Shown: in pieces, positions 16,126-28,110 of the stretch
How positions within the stretch are numbered: position 1 is the first letter of the stretch
How the letters are laid out: every line of letters starts with the position of its first letter
Assembly (NCBI GenBank): GCA_963969365.1
Contig: OZ017763.1
Location: forward strand, 1,612,001 to 1,676,000
Length of the DNA: 64,000 nucleotides
Source of the DNA: Asterochloris sp. CNOR1
Lineage: Eukaryota; Chlorophyta; Trebouxiophyceae; Trebouxiales; Trebouxiaceae
Reading direction: 5' to 3'
Translations under genes and position numbers: made by a program
Notes under the pieces: model-generated
Seen by the model: only the letters and a program-made list of their open reading frames with translations
The model's database searches: none
What the model was told of the DNA's origin: nothing

Positions 16126-19100
16126 ATGGAGATGGCAATGGACGCGGCAAGCGACATAACGGCCTCAGCAAAACCTGTGCTTGACGACTGCCAGGGAGCA
16201 CCCGGGGGGTCTGGCTCATACCTCGGTCATGTGAGGCCGACATGGCAGCGGAATCTTCTGAGGTAACCCAGATCCTTGCTGTGAAGTGCTGACCAAGGTG
16301 CTCATGTGGTTTCCTGCAGGTGGGGCCTGGCATGGTCTTCCTGATCTGGGGCCTGTGGTGGGCCTGGAACGTGCTGAGGCAGCATGCCCAGGCCAAGGGC
16401 TCCCTTAAGCGGTATGCAGGCAATACGCGCAGCTGGTACAAGTTCCCATCCTTTGGTCTGTGGGGGGTCCAGTACCTGGAGATCCTTCTCAAGGTGTTTG
16501 GCGTGGCCTCCATGCTCTTCATGGAGCTACGAGGCGACCATGACCACTACCTGTGAGTGCGTGGGGTGACCTGTTGCATACGCTTGCGGTTACCCTGCTG
16601 CCCAGCCAGGGCCTCTTTCTGCTGTCTGACTATCCTGCCATAGCGCTGGGCATCATTCAGCCTGCTCTGTTGTTGTGGCCAGGCCACCTGACATCATCTT
16701 GCATATCTGACGTAAGCCTCCCCCCAGCGTGGTGCAAGTCATGTGGCCTGCCTCAGCCCTCTCGCTTTGTGCCTGCCAAGGTGCTCCACTGGTTGTCAGA
16801 ACAAGGTTCAGCACAATAATCACAGATCCCGGCTGAGATTTTCCTCCATGCCTCTGCAGATATCTGTTTTGTGCAGACGGCCGCTTCTCAGCGCCTCATC
16901 TTCACAATTGGCAGCATGCCGCCAGCTACCCAGGCGTTTTCACTAGTGGTGAGCATTGGAGCTTTGCTGGCAGCCTTAGAGGGGTCTTCCATGGATGCCC
17001 CTGCCAGGACGGTTGAGCCCCTGAACTGACGTTCATCTTTTCACAATGGCTGGCTGTCCATGTATTGGGCAGCGAGGGTGTGCTCATCATGCATTGCCAG
17101 CTCATGAGCAGCACGCAGCGCCACAGCGCAGGTATGCGGCCAGCTCCAGCAGGTTTTCTGGCACATGCAGCTTTACCTTCAACTTGGGACTTTGAAACAC
17201 CCTTGGAGGTGTGCCGCAGCTGTTTGAAGTCGACAAATACAGCAGCATCAGTATGGGTCGGTGCCTGCAGCCTGGCGGACGCGTTTGGCAACCGAGGTTG
17301 CCTGAAGAGTTCTGTGAGCATGGCAGAGCCCCTCAGCCCGCCACTGTGCGTGCTGACACCATTGGGAGCCAGCTCTAGGCGTCCCTGATAGTCACAGTCT
17401 CACACTTGAGTGGGGCTCTCCTAGGCCTGCAGGTGCATCACCGTCTTCAGACCACTTTCTGAGCTGGGCATTGCGTGCTTCCTCAGGGCCCCAGTGCAAG
17501 CATGCTGCAATTACATGGATGGAGCTTGCCTGCAGGCCTGGGGCGTGCACAGCGTTGCATGTCGCTCCAGCGTCCAAAGTGCAAGCATGCCACAGCAAAA
17601 ACTCAGATGGGTCCATGCCTGCAGGCCTTGTGGACGCGCTGGGCATCTTTGTGACATTGCCAATGGGCACGGAGCAGATCTTCCTGTCCATGGCATTTGG
17701 ACTGGAGGGCTTCCTGATGCTGCTGCACAAGAAGCATGAGCCCGTGGACCTCATAGCGCACGAGCTGCTAGGCTACACCATGGTGGCAGGTGACCACATC
17801 CTGTAGACAGCCTGTGGCGGAGTGCAGACATCCTGCCGCTGAGTCTCAGCAGTCTTGTGAAACTTTGGACTGGCAAGCTGTAGCTGTTGCATGAGGCATG
17901 CAAATGTTAAGGTGGCTACTGTATCAGTGAGTATGAGGTGGCAGGCAGCTTGTGTGGAGCCGTAGTCTGCATTCAAAGGCAAGGGGCAAACAGCTCCAGG
18001 TGGCAGCTGCTGTACTGGGTGCAGTCTGCTGGCAGGTGCTACAGTAGCTTTAGAGGTGCACGGTGATGGCTGCCCAGCCCCGGATGGTTGCTTTCAAGCC
18101 TTGGCATGCTGGAGATGTGCAGGCAGCTACCTTGATGACTCCACAGTGCTGCTGGGGTACAGCAGTGTGGCCCCCTGCTTCTGGCCTTGGGCCATTCTGC
18201 CTCTTGTGGCCACCTGCCAATGGAGTGACATAGCACACAGTGGCTTGCCATGGTGTCTTGCTTTCTCTGGCTTGGCAAGGGTGCAGGCAGCGCTGGACAA
18301 AGCAGACAGGCTCTCTGGAGCCAGCAGCTGCCGCCTGAGCAGCAATTGTGTCTCTTTTTGGACCGCATGAGTCGCAGCTTGCTGGGCCCCTGCATGTGAC
18401 CTGGCGCATAGCGGGCTGGCTGCATAGGAAGCCAGCAGCTTTGACCGAGTTCCATGAAATCTCAGACCAGCTAGCCAGCAGGCAGAAGTTGCATGCTGTC
18501 GCTGGGGTCCTGCAGAACTCGAGACACTGCAGCGGTGCCTCTGCCCTGAGGATGACAGCTTTTTGGAAATCACGCTGAGCTGCCTCTGCTGCCACTTTAG
18601 GGGCACTCTTCATCATCCTCGAAGTTCGCAGCCCTAAGAGCTTCTGGGCGTCCTGCGGGCGGTGTCTGGCGACGATACAGCAGGGCATCTGGCTTTGCAT
18701 GATTGGCCAGATGAAACACAGCGGTAAGGGCAACACAGGTGAGACGGCCTCCGTCTCACCTGCACGGCCAGCCGGTTGCTGCTCTTGTGCAAAAGCCAAT
18801 CAGCTGGTGCCAGGCCAAATTGATGTCCGTGCAGCACCATACCAACTAAGTTGGTCGTCCCTCAGCAGCAGCAGCCAGAGGTGTGCACTCAGTCTGCACT
18901 CATCATAGGGGTATAGGCAGGGATCGTTGTGGATATGGGGCAATGCTGTGTCAGAGTCAAGGTGCACAGGCCCTGGTACGCATGAACCAGCGTTTCGAAT
19001 TGTCTAGGTGGCAAACGCTTCCAATCTGTCAGTACTTGATGGCTTTTTCAGCAGAACTTTGCATCTCATGTCAGCATCCCCTGCTCTGGCAAGCTCAGCA

Positions 19101-21284
19101 GAGCGCAGCTTAGCCTGCTGCTGCTGGTGTCTGGGAGCTGGTGTGTTACGTAGAGGACCACGCAGCTGGCCGTGCCTGAGGCATTGCTAGCCTGAGACAT
19201 TGATACAGCCTTAAGCATAACACAGCCCCTGACTTTGCTACAGGGTCCATCACCTGGGAGACGGCTGGTACTACAGGCATGGGGCCTGCCATGTTTGTGC
19301 CCGTGGTCTACGCCATGTTCGTGCTTGCCACAGCTGTCTTTCTACTCCTATGTGAGTGGCCGTCTGTGGCATGCACAATTCTGTCATGTTGCTCTGTTGA
19401 TGTCTTGCATCTGCTCACCGTGACTGTCCCTGTCCCTGACTGAGTGCCCCAGCAGTGGCTGCCTGCCTGTTCCTATGTGCGTGGGCCCTAAGTGGCTGTC
19501 TGCGGCATGTACAATTCTGTCATCTTGCTTTGTTGATGTGCTCACCGTGACTGGCCCTGTCCCTGAATGAGTGCCCCAGCAGTGCCTGCCTGCGGCATGC
19601 CTGCTGCTGTCAGTGGTCAGGCTTCTGCTTGTTGTCACAGGCCTGCTTGCACGGGGACTGAAGAATCCAGGCTGCCTGTGGCATGCCTGCTACTGCCTCA
19701 GCCCCGGCCTCTGAAAACTTCTGGCTCCTGCTCACTCCAACAGTACTTTCTTCATGTGAGCACGTGGGCTGGAGCATTGGGTCGAGTGTGGCATGCCTGC
19801 AAATTGCTCCGTCCTGCCTGCAGAGTAAGTGTCTCGACTTTGCTGGAAATGCATTGGCTGCAGAGCTGCAAAACCCTGATGCCGCAATGCTGCTATTCAC
19901 GTGGTACAGCTTGGGGTGGCAGGAAGTTGTCAGCAGAGCTGACTCACCTGGAGCTCAATGCTGCACTCTGACTCTGCCCCCTTTCCCTGCAGTGCTCCTG
20001 GTGCTGTAAACAATGGAGATCAGGCACGCAGCTTGCATTTACATGCAAGCAGCGCACCTAGCTCAAGTCAAATGCCTGGCCTGACTGGTCTCTCTGCTCA
20101 CCCTGCAGTGCACGTGGTGCTCCAAACGGTGGAGAACAGGCGGGCAGCCCTGGAGCGGGTGTATGCCTCCCTGCCCAGCATCCAGAGCGATGATGTTCAG
20201 CTGCACCGTACGCTGTCCACAGCCGCGCTGCAGCAGCATGATGCCAAGCCGGCATTTTCACTGGACGGGGATTCGGCGCAGGAGCACTCCACCAACTCTG
20301 ATGCAGGTGGGTTCCTTGTTTCAATTGACATCTGGCTGGTCAGTGCTTGACAATGGTGGCCGCCAGGCTGCCAGCTTTGTGGGCCAGCCTGGTGGGTATG
20401 TGCAGCATTCTATTATGAGGTAGGTGCATGCAAGGACCAATGAGCCCTGAGGTATGTGGGCCTGCCTAGGTGTGGGTCAGAGTGGTGCAGGTGGGGCAGC
20501 CCATTGCTGCCCGGAAGGTGGCTGGCAAGTTTATTATTGGAGGCAGATAGCCCTGCCTCAGGGGATGCAGCACAGGCTTCTGCATGTTGCCTGCCTGGGT
20601 GGTGGCTGTGTTTGCTTCCAGAGCTGTGCCACCTCAGCTGTGCTGGCTGCTGAGGTGGAGGGGCCTGATGGCTCTGCTGGTGGTGGTGGCATGCAGTAGA
20701 GTCTGCGTGCACACCTGGCGCCAAGCGGGTCTGCAGGTGGCCATGCTTGGCCACAGCGGTCTGGGGCTGTATGTGCGAAACCATTCTTGCTTGAGGGAGT
20801 GCTGGGGACTCAGTTTTGCTGTAGAGCATCATTGACTGCCACCTCCTACCTGCAGCAGGCACCCCTCCTAAAAGATTTGATCAGACAGCTGTGCTGCTCC
20901 TTAGGGCTTGATTGGCCAGATTACTTGCAGGCATCATCCCCCTGATTACAACAGGGCTTTTCCAACCCAAAAAACCCTTCCCTTGCTGCACAGCAGGTAG
21001 CCCTAACGGTTGCAGTCGCACTAATCTTTAGGCTGTGCTCCTCTGACAGGGGCAGTGACAGGCAGCATCATGTCGCAGGAGGCATGCATGCAGGCCCAGC
21101 ACTGAAGGGAACACTGGGTGACTTGCACCTGCATTGCTGCGCTGCAGGGGCTTCATCGACAGGCAGCATCGAGCTGCAAAAGGCAGGAGCAGGGCGGGCG
21201 CCATCCCCGGACCCTCATCGAGCCCTTTGGAAGACCATGTTACAGCCCAGCTCCAAGAAGGAGCGGGCTGGTCACATTGTGTGA
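16126..21284 (+). CDS. TMEM45/DUF716-family multi-pass membrane protein
   Basis: Multi-spanning membrane protein of the TMEM45 (DUF716) family, whose biochemical role is unknown. Exons are 16126-16230 (MEMAMDAASDI..., ending YLGH), 16320-16554 (VGPGMVFLIWGLWWAWNVL, the family's first helix and HxxPG-like motif), about 16860-16945 (LHNWQHAASYPGVF), 17612-17788 (TEQIFLSMAFGLEGFLMLLH), about 19248-19351 (AMFVPVVYAMFVLATAVFLL), 20109-20307 (a hydrophilic tail with SLPSIQSDDVQLHR) and 21147-21284 (ending KKERAGHIV, stop). Splice phases of the first four exons join cleanly in frame. The exons at 19.2 and 20.1 kb are assigned by hydropathy and splice sites, so they are less certain. At least four introns hold decayed copies of adjacent exon edges. 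Confidence 0.85.
17262..17640 (+). repeat. Copies of the TMEM45 fourth-exon start
   Basis: The functional acceptor and exon start (CTGCAGGCCTTGTGGACGCG) at about 17607 is echoed at about 17264-17300 (CTGCAGCCTGGCGGACGCG) and about 17526-17560 (CTGCAGGCCTGGGGCGTGC). Both copies sit in the upstream intron. Confidence 0.75.
19338..19620 (+). repeat. Duplicated TMEM45 exon 3' edge and donor
   Basis: The exon end and donor near 19345-19360 (CTCCTATGTGAGTGGCC), with about 120 bases of following intron, is repeated from about 19468 (TTCCTATGTGCGTGGGCC). Long shared blocks include ACAATTCTGTCAT and CCCTGTCCCTGA. The period is about 130-139 bases. Confidence 0.85.
19985..20148 (+). repeat. Duplicated acceptor and start of the TMEM45 20.1-kb exon
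   Basis: The segment 19985-20032 matches 20101-20148 at 39 of 48 positions by hand count (period 116), starting at CCCTGCAG in both. The upstream copy carries an in-frame TAA, so the downstream one is taken as functional. Confidence 0.85.
21047..21190 (+). repeat. Duplicated start of the last TMEM45 exon
   Basis: CAGGGGCAGTGACAGGCAGC at 21047 mirrors CAGGGGCTTCATCGACAGGC at 21144, and both continue with a GCATC and GCAGG-rich match for about 40 bases. The copy lies upstream of the functional last exon. Confidence 0.7.
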
Positions 21285-21841
21285 TTGACGTCTTCACCCG
21301 CAGACATCGACTCCCCTTCGTTTGTATTTGACCAGATCGCATAGAGTCCCGATGGACCCTTGCTGCATATGCATGCCACATGGCTGCTGCGCACTCCCAG
21401 GTTGATGCTACTGCATTTCATTCCATGTTCTAGCACATTTCAGGTCGCTGCTTACTGAGGTCTGGAGGTGTCAATTCATAGTCTGCTTTTGCTGCGCACT
21501 GCTTTGCTGTGTCGTACCCTGGATTTCATTTCATTGTGACTTGCACTGAGTAACGAATGTATGCTGGTGGCCATTCACTGGCATCCAGCAGGAGTAAACA
21601 AAGTAGACCTGCGAAAGGCTCCCAAAACGGAGAAGTTTGGGATCATTGATAACCAGGTCATTGATGGCTCTTGATACACAGTCTCAGACTAAGCCATATG
21701 ACAGTCCAGGGAGGTGATGGTGAGAGTTGACCGGTTCTGAGCAGAGTCAGCCGTGATGGGTTGTGATGCAGTTTTGTTGCAGCCAGACAGAAAGAAAGTG
21801 GCCCCTGGTTTCCCAAAGCCGCAGACTCCCTCCAATCCAGC
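21285..21841. other. Intergenic, no gene recognised
   Basis: This AT-richer spacer between two plus-strand genes holds the TMEM45 3' region and the gamma-glutamyl hydrolase promoter. Short open frames here have no recognisable protein character. Confidence 0.5.
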
Positions 21842-24800
21842 ATGACTGTATTGGATCACCTGGTTGCCTTTTTGCTGGTTGCCTCATCTGTTGTCAGCGC
21901 TCGCTTGCCAGACTTGATTGTACCTGGCGTCTCGTGGTCCCAACACGCAAAGGAGCACCCGACTCTGCCAGCATTGTCAGACAACAGCACCGTGCAGAAC
22001 AGCAGGCCTCTGATTGGCATCCTCTCACAGGCATGGTTCTTTTGTCAGAATCTTTTTTGTCTGCACCTGCGCTCTCCACATGCACCTGATGTTGCTGCAT
22101 GTCATTAGCGTTGCATCAGTGATTGCTGCCTCACAAGAGCATCTAGGGCTTCTTTGGGTGGCGCTTGCCACCTCCTTGGACCTGTTCTGCGCCATTCAAT
22201 GCCATGCTTGTTCCTGCAGGCATGCTACACCTGCCCAGGCAAGAGCTATGTCAGCGCAGGTGAGGAATGGACCAGTAGTCATGTTTCGACCTGCTGACCT
22301 GTCAGCCTCAGCCGCCATGTGGCTATGACCCCTGAAACTCCGTTTGCGCAGGTTATGTGAAGTGGCTTGAGGCTGCCGGCGGACGAGCAGTCCCGATCAG
22401 GCAAGGTCATTGAAGCAGAGTGTCAGCATGATGCAGAGCACGGACAGAGTCTGCCTGAAGCAGGCCCAGTGGCACACAATGCCTGACTCAAGCGTGTTGA
22501 GGCACTGGACTGGGTCACAGTTGTGTGTCTTGGGCTGAGACTGGCACATGGCTCCCTGTGGCCTGCCACATGCCAGCCCACCTTTTGCCCGACACATGGC
22601 TCCTCAGGCCTGTGAACCTTCACCAGCGGCACATGCGTGCTGGGCTGCATCAAGCCCTACACACAAGCATGGGCAGGCTGCATGCTCATTAAGAGTCACT
22701 GCACCCCTTTGGGGCAGGCTGCAGAGTCCTTGCTGGCTGCTTATTGAGAGCAGATCTGAGTTCCAGCACTTGCTCATGCCTGCCTCCAGCCACAGACCCG
22801 TCCCTGCCATTTTCAAAGGAGCAGTGCCATCACCCTGCCTGCTGGTGAGAGCTTCTGCTTCTATTGCCTGCAGGTTCTATGAGAGCGAAGACGAGCTGAA
22901 GAGGCTTTTCCAGTCTGTGAATGGACTGCTGCTCCCGGTGAGCTCATGATCAGGCCTTTCCGCTGAAGCTGGCACGCAACCAGCTATGTCAGCAAACCCT
23001 GTTCCCAGAGAGCACCCCTCGCCCTCCACCTGCAATAATGCCCCTGTGCTGTTGTGAGCTGCATGCAACTCTGCCCTGTTGGTCCCCATGGTTGCAGTGT
23101 TGCGCCCCACTGGCATGATGTTGGTGTCGCCAGGGGTAACGGTGCAGGGTCATTGGGGCCAGTCTTGTGCTTCCAGCGAGCAGGTTACCACGCTGGCCCC
23201 TGCTGTGTGTCTGCATGCTGTTGTGCGCATGGGCCACCCGGAGTGTCAGTCACAGGCTGCCCTTGCCTGCTGAGTAACAGCTGTCATGGGCTGCACTCCT
23301 CTCACCTGCGCAGTGGGTTGCCGGTGCACCGCGTGCTGTGCAGGGCTGCTTGCCTGAGACATGGGTTGATGGCCCTATGCAGCAGGGCGTTGACAAGCTG
23401 ACAGCGACATCTCGCTCATGATTTGCCAAGCCAGCTGTGCAGGGGCTGATACCATGCACTGACCTACACTGACACCAGAATCACAAGCTGCGAATGGCTG
23501 TCACATGCTGGCAATCACCAGCTGATATGTTGCCTGGCCGCCAACTCGCCCCAGGCATGCGCTGTGCAGGGCGAGTTGACTGACATGTGGGACGCGTACA
23601 TGGCGGCCAATCACTTTACATGTCGGCACTCACCAGCCAAAAGCTCACCTGCCCATTGACCGAGTTCAGGCATGGGCTGTGCAGGGCGGACTGACTGACC
23701 TGTGGTTGGATGACCCCTACGTGCTGGCAGCCAACAAGCTGTACAAGTGGGCCAAGGAGGAGAACGATGCTGGGCGCATTTTCCCAGTGTGAGTCTGGGC
23801 ATTTAGGTGCTGGCAACAGGGCCCAGGGAGGCAAGTGATGTGTGGGCTGCCTCTGCCCTGTCAGCATTGCCCACTCTCGCTGCAGGTGGGGCAGTATCCT
23901 GGACCACCAGCTGTAGATAACACCGAGTTAGACATGACTCCCTCCTGAGGCTGCACCTCCAGCTTTTGCTCATCCCCGCCCTGCTCTGGTGCTGCAGGTG
24001 GGGCACCTGCCTGGGGCACCAGCTGCAGATGATCATGACGGCCAATGTGGACTTCAACGACCTGCTGGTCCCCACTGATGCTGTGGTGAGCTTTCCCTTA
24101 TTGTTAGTATTGACTGCTCAGGAGCCAGCCACCATGGTGACAGCAGGAGGTCCCTTTGGCTCTGCTGGTGAGGTGTTGGCAGACCTCTGTAGAGGCATGC
24201 TGATCACCACAAATGCTGTGTGGAGTGGGGTGCAGGCTCAGCTTGCTTAGCAAGCTCAAAGCTGGTGATGAAGTGTTGCCTGTGTATAGTCTGCAGTTAT
24301 GAGTGCCATGGGCTTCTCCAAGCTTGATCCTATGCTGTGCCTGCATGGGCTGTAGCCTATTGGCCTGTGATGCTGGCACGAGGACACTGCCACAGTGGCC
24401 CAGTTGACGTGGACTTCTGCAAGCTTATGCCTGTGCTGTTCCTGCAGTCCAACCCCAACACGCTGGAGTTCACTGACGCGGCAGAGAAGGCGCTGGGCTT
24501 CAGGGACATGGCGGTGAGTTTCTCATCTGACATGTGCTGCTTCCCTGCTTGCCAGGGTCTGGCACAGTTGTGGATGAGTTGCTAGACATCGGTGCTGTCT
24601 TCTCAGCTTTGCCAGGGGCTGGCATGGTCATCACCATTCAGCTGCCGGGCAGCCAAGGCTCCTGACTGCAGCAGCTGATCATCTGCCCCAGGGTTTGGCA
24701 CCAGGCGCTGCATGCAATCCCTGTTGGCATGATCAGAATTCGTCAAGAGGTCATCCAGCCTTACTTATGCAATGTCCGTCTCCAGCCTTTGGTGCACTTG

Positions 24801-27039
24801 ACAGGCTTCGAGCACAGTGCACACTGCTGGAGCTGCTGCAAAGCTCTATCTGACCTGGCAGCAGCACATCACACCTTGGCAGGGCTGCTGTGCGCGGGCA
24901 GGGCATGTGCAAGCATGACCTGGCCGTCCCTGCTCCATGCAACCTGCCTTGCACCGTTGTTACACCTCAGTGCACTTCTCTGCATGCAAACTGTCTCCTC
25001 CTCGAGCACATCTGAGCCACCCATTGCAGTCTTGCATTGAGAAGGGTGGGCGCCCACTTTGCAGAGCAGGTTGCCCGCGGCAGTATCCCACTCTGCTGTG
25101 CAGCCAGATGTTCTTGAGGCAGTGCCACCCCAGTTAATGCCATGCTGCCAATCAAGCTGGTTTGGGACAAACGACCTTGTCTGACCTGTCACTGCTGTCT
25201 CCGTCCTGCTGCATGTCCAGAAGCGGGGCGAACCTGCCCAAGTAGCTGCATATGTATGCATGATGGAGCCATCTCTCACCGGTCCTGTGCAGCCGCTTCA
25301 TCTGCAGACATCACAAAGTTTTGCATCTGTGGACGGCTGTAATTTTGTCAGTTTGACCACTACCTGACTCGCCACCCTGCCCTGTTGCAGCCGGACCTTC
25401 TCAAGAAGCTGAGCGACCCTGCCCAGAACATTGCTATGGAGAACCACCAGTTCGGCGTCCCCCCCAGTCACTTCGACCGCTGGCCTGTTCTGAAAGACGA
25501 CTTTGTTGTCATTAGCACCACCAAGGACAGGTGGGCCGATCAATTACAGCTGTCATGCAGCTGCACAGAGGTAGTCTGTTGTACTATGGCAGGTAGTGAA
25601 CCCCTGCAGCTCATGCAGCTGTGTAAAGGGAGACAGGGACTCTTGCAAGTCCGCAAAGCTGATGGGATGTGACTCACCTTGCTGCGGATGATTGGCAGAA
25701 TGCGCTGTGCTGCAGCACACGGTGGCCCTGTTGTGGCATGCGGGTGTCGAGCCGCCCTGCAGTCTGACTGGGGTGAGGGCTCAGTGTGGCCTGCACACCC
25801 TCATGGCGGCTGCTGCGCTGTGTCTCTGCTGCCGACTCATGTGGCATGACCTCTGCCCGCAGGAATGGCACCGAGTACATCAGCACCATTGAGCACAAGA
25901 AGTACCCCTTCTTTGGCACCCAGGTGGGGACACTGCATGCACCTTTCCTGCATTCCCATGGCGCTTCAGTCCATGATGTGTCGCCTGCCAGTAGCTCAAA
26001 AACTGTGTGTGCTGCAAAGTGGCCTCCCACACCTCTGCACTCACACCCTGCGCCACTGCACAAGCTTCTGCTTGGCAGCTGTGGTGCTGTGATACGCAAA
26101 GTAGTGCTGTACACTGCAAGCCAGCAACCGAAGCTCAAGGGTTGTGCAGAGGCACCAGGCTTTCTGCCCTCGTTGCCCACCCACCCATCAGTCAACACCA
26201 GACGCACTGTCCTGCAGTGGCACCCTGAGAAGCCCCCCACCGAGTTCAGCGACCGTACCATTCCCCACAGCCAGGATGCCGTGCGCGTGAGTCAGCACCT
26301 GGCCAACGTGTTTGTGCACCTGGCCCGCCGTTCCCCCCACAAGCCCGAGAGCCTTGAGCAGGAGCTTGAGGATGTCATCTACAACTACCACTGGTGAGAG
26401 TATGAGGATAGTGGAGACACTGCTAGCTGCAAGTGCCGAGAGCGGGCATGAGCAAGCCCCTGGCAACAGTGTTCGCAGGCTCTGTGGGCAGCTCTGAGGA
26501 GCAGTTCAATGTCAGCTGCCACTACTAACAAGTCACTTTCGGCCAGGTCTTAGGTGTGGGGTTGCAGTCCTGTATGCTGGGGAGCCCTGCACTGCATATG
26601 AGCTCTTGGAGTTTGCCGGGACTCAGCACATTTGCTGTGGCTGGTCTGGAATCACTTTGGCAAGACCGCAGCAGTTGTTTTTGTGCTGCAGCACCTACAC
26701 CGCCAGAGACTCCGTCTTTGAGGCCAGCTATGATGGCCCCGACAACACGTGAGTCCAAGAGAGACCGGCCACATGATCTGCCCCTGCCTTGTGCCTAATG
26801 ATAGGTCCAGCTCGCTGCTTGCTTTGAGCGTACTGGTAGACGCTGCCAGGACAGGCACCCCTGCTTGCCAGCCTGACAGGGCCAGACATGGGTCAGCAGC
26901 AGCTGCGCCCCCAACCAGCTGTGCCTGACAACATGACACTCACACATTTCCCGCTTGCTGCAGATACTTCTTTGACCCCCCAGAGGTTGGGTCAGGGTTG
27001 AATAGCGTCATGCAGGTCAAGGCAGGCAACTTTATTTAG
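21842..27039 (+). CDS. GGH: Gamma-glutamyl hydrolase (folate polyglutamate hydrolase)
   Basis: Vacuolar/secreted class I glutamine amidotransferase-like peptidase that trims polyglutamate from folates. The ATG at 21842 opens a signal peptide (MTVLDHLVAFLLVASSVVSA). Exons are 21842-22030, 22220-22259, 22352-22400, 22874-22937, 23686-23788, 23998-24086, about 24449-24513, 25391-25530, about 25863-25923, about 26218-26394, 26692-26750 and 26964-27039. The nucleophile cysteine is in WGTCLGHQ and the catalytic histidine in GTQWHPEK. Other conserved blocks are SYVSAGYVKWLEAAGG, AMENHQFGVPPSHF and NGTEYISTIEHKKYPFFG. The intron at 22401-22873 uses a GC donor and joins ATC-AG to G-TTC in frame. The first intron probably also starts GC (CAG|GCATGG). 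Exons 23.7 and 24.0 kb are preceded by decayed copies of themselves. Confidence 0.95.
23339..23740 (+). repeat. Three copies of the GGH WLDDPY exon start
   Basis: The functional exon start at 23686 (GGCGGACTGACTGACCTGTGG) is echoed at about 23339-23400 and 23564-23616. Both copies begin at a TGTGCAGGGC acceptor and keep the codons around the WLDDPY and AANK regions in damaged form. Confidence 0.8.
23881..24042 (+). repeat. Duplicated GGH catalytic-cysteine exon start
   Basis: Bases 23886-23930 repeat 23998-24042 (period 112). About 25 of the first 32 bases agree, both following a TGCAG acceptor. The upstream copy has lost the cysteine codon context and contains a stop. Confidence 0.85.
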
Positions 27040-27447
27040 AAGAGCAGTATATTCATCTTACTTCTGAAAACTTTTGTGACGCCCATCTCTTGCCTCAACC
27101 ATTCCCAATACTTGTTCTGCAGTCAGAGAATGCATGTCAGTTGAGCAGCCCAAACTTGTTGCGAGGTAGACTGTGGAACTCCTGCTTGCTGTACAAGTGA
27201 GCACTTCCAACAGTTCTAATTTACTGTCCTTGCACGTTAACTGAGTCTCACCTTTGCTTGAGTTGGGCCAAGTGCTCAAGATGTCAGTTGGTCTCACACA
27301 GACTCGTCATATTGATATCTCTTGTCTACACACTTGTTCAAGAACTGGAACGGTGCCAATCAACAGAGCCTGCAGAGGACAGGCAGCAGCAGTGGCAGTC
27401 TGAAGGGTAATCTTGCCAGCAACAAGGAAGCAGCAGTGCAGCAGAGG
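27040..27447. other. Convergent intergenic region
   Basis: It lies between the stop of GGH (plus) and the stop of the small membrane protein (minus). It should hold both 3' ends. No gene was recognised. Confidence 0.5.
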
Positions 27448-28110
27448 CTAGGAGACAGAACCAAGTATCACCTTGGCAGTGGGTTTCAGCCAGGGTTCAC
27501 CAGCCCGGTCTGCCAGGATGTAGGCACACATGCCCATGAAGAGGTGCCAGCTTCCAAGTGCCACCGCCACATTCTGCAGGGCAGCCAGCAGCACCTGTGC
27601 GTGTTGTGAGCATCAGACCGTCTTCAGGCATGTCGCCATCTGCTATCCGTTGTTGGAGCTCAAAAGTGATCCCTTCTGTGCATGCACACACGTCTGCCAG
27701 GGGGCCAGACTGTCACATGCTAGAAAGCTTCAAGTTGCAGGTGCAACGTAAAGGGAGTGCTGTGCTGAGTACCTGAAGTTTGCGCCAGCTCACTCTCGCA
27801 AGGACAGATGCTGCGTCTGATGACAACTGCCAAGCAGCGCTGATGCGGACCACAAGGCAGGATTGCAGGGAACCTCAAAGCCAGCAAGCCTGCAGGTCCA
27901 CCTCCTGGGATAATGGCTGCACTTGTCAATGCCTCCACACTGGAAAAACTTGAAAAACTTCACCACCACAGACCCTCTTGCAGTCAGCTTGCCTGCAGGG
28001 TCAGCTCCTGCTCCTTAGTAATGGCTCCTATGCGTGACCAGTCGCCGCTGTATGCAGCATCCACCAGGGCGAAGACTGCCAGTGCAATGGCACCTGCAGG
28101 CGGCAGCAGA
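27448..28110 (-). CDS. Unrecognised small plant/algal-type membrane protein (3' exons)
   Basis: Coding character is visible in minus-strand blocks. A block ending near 28093 reads GAIALAVFALVDAAYSGDWS and then RIGAITKEQE. A middle block (about 27840-27775) reads AAWQLSSDAASVLARVSWRK. The last exon (about 27606-27448) reads ALQNVAVALGSWHLFMGM and CAYILADRAGEPWLKP, ending LGSVS and a TAG stop at 27448-27450. Hydrophobic stretches suggest two to three membrane helices. The YSGDWSRIG motif resembles small membrane proteins of plants that I cannot name with confidence. The start codon was not found, and 5' exons may lie as far up as about 29040 (an open frame beginning MPEAAPSLLC). The link between the first and middle blocks is not resolved. 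Confidence 0.55.

Noticed and set aside
19338-19620. Possible transposon or LTR pair
   Set aside because: The direct repeats are anchored on an exon border, contain no element coding sequence, and match the local-duplication pattern seen in other introns.
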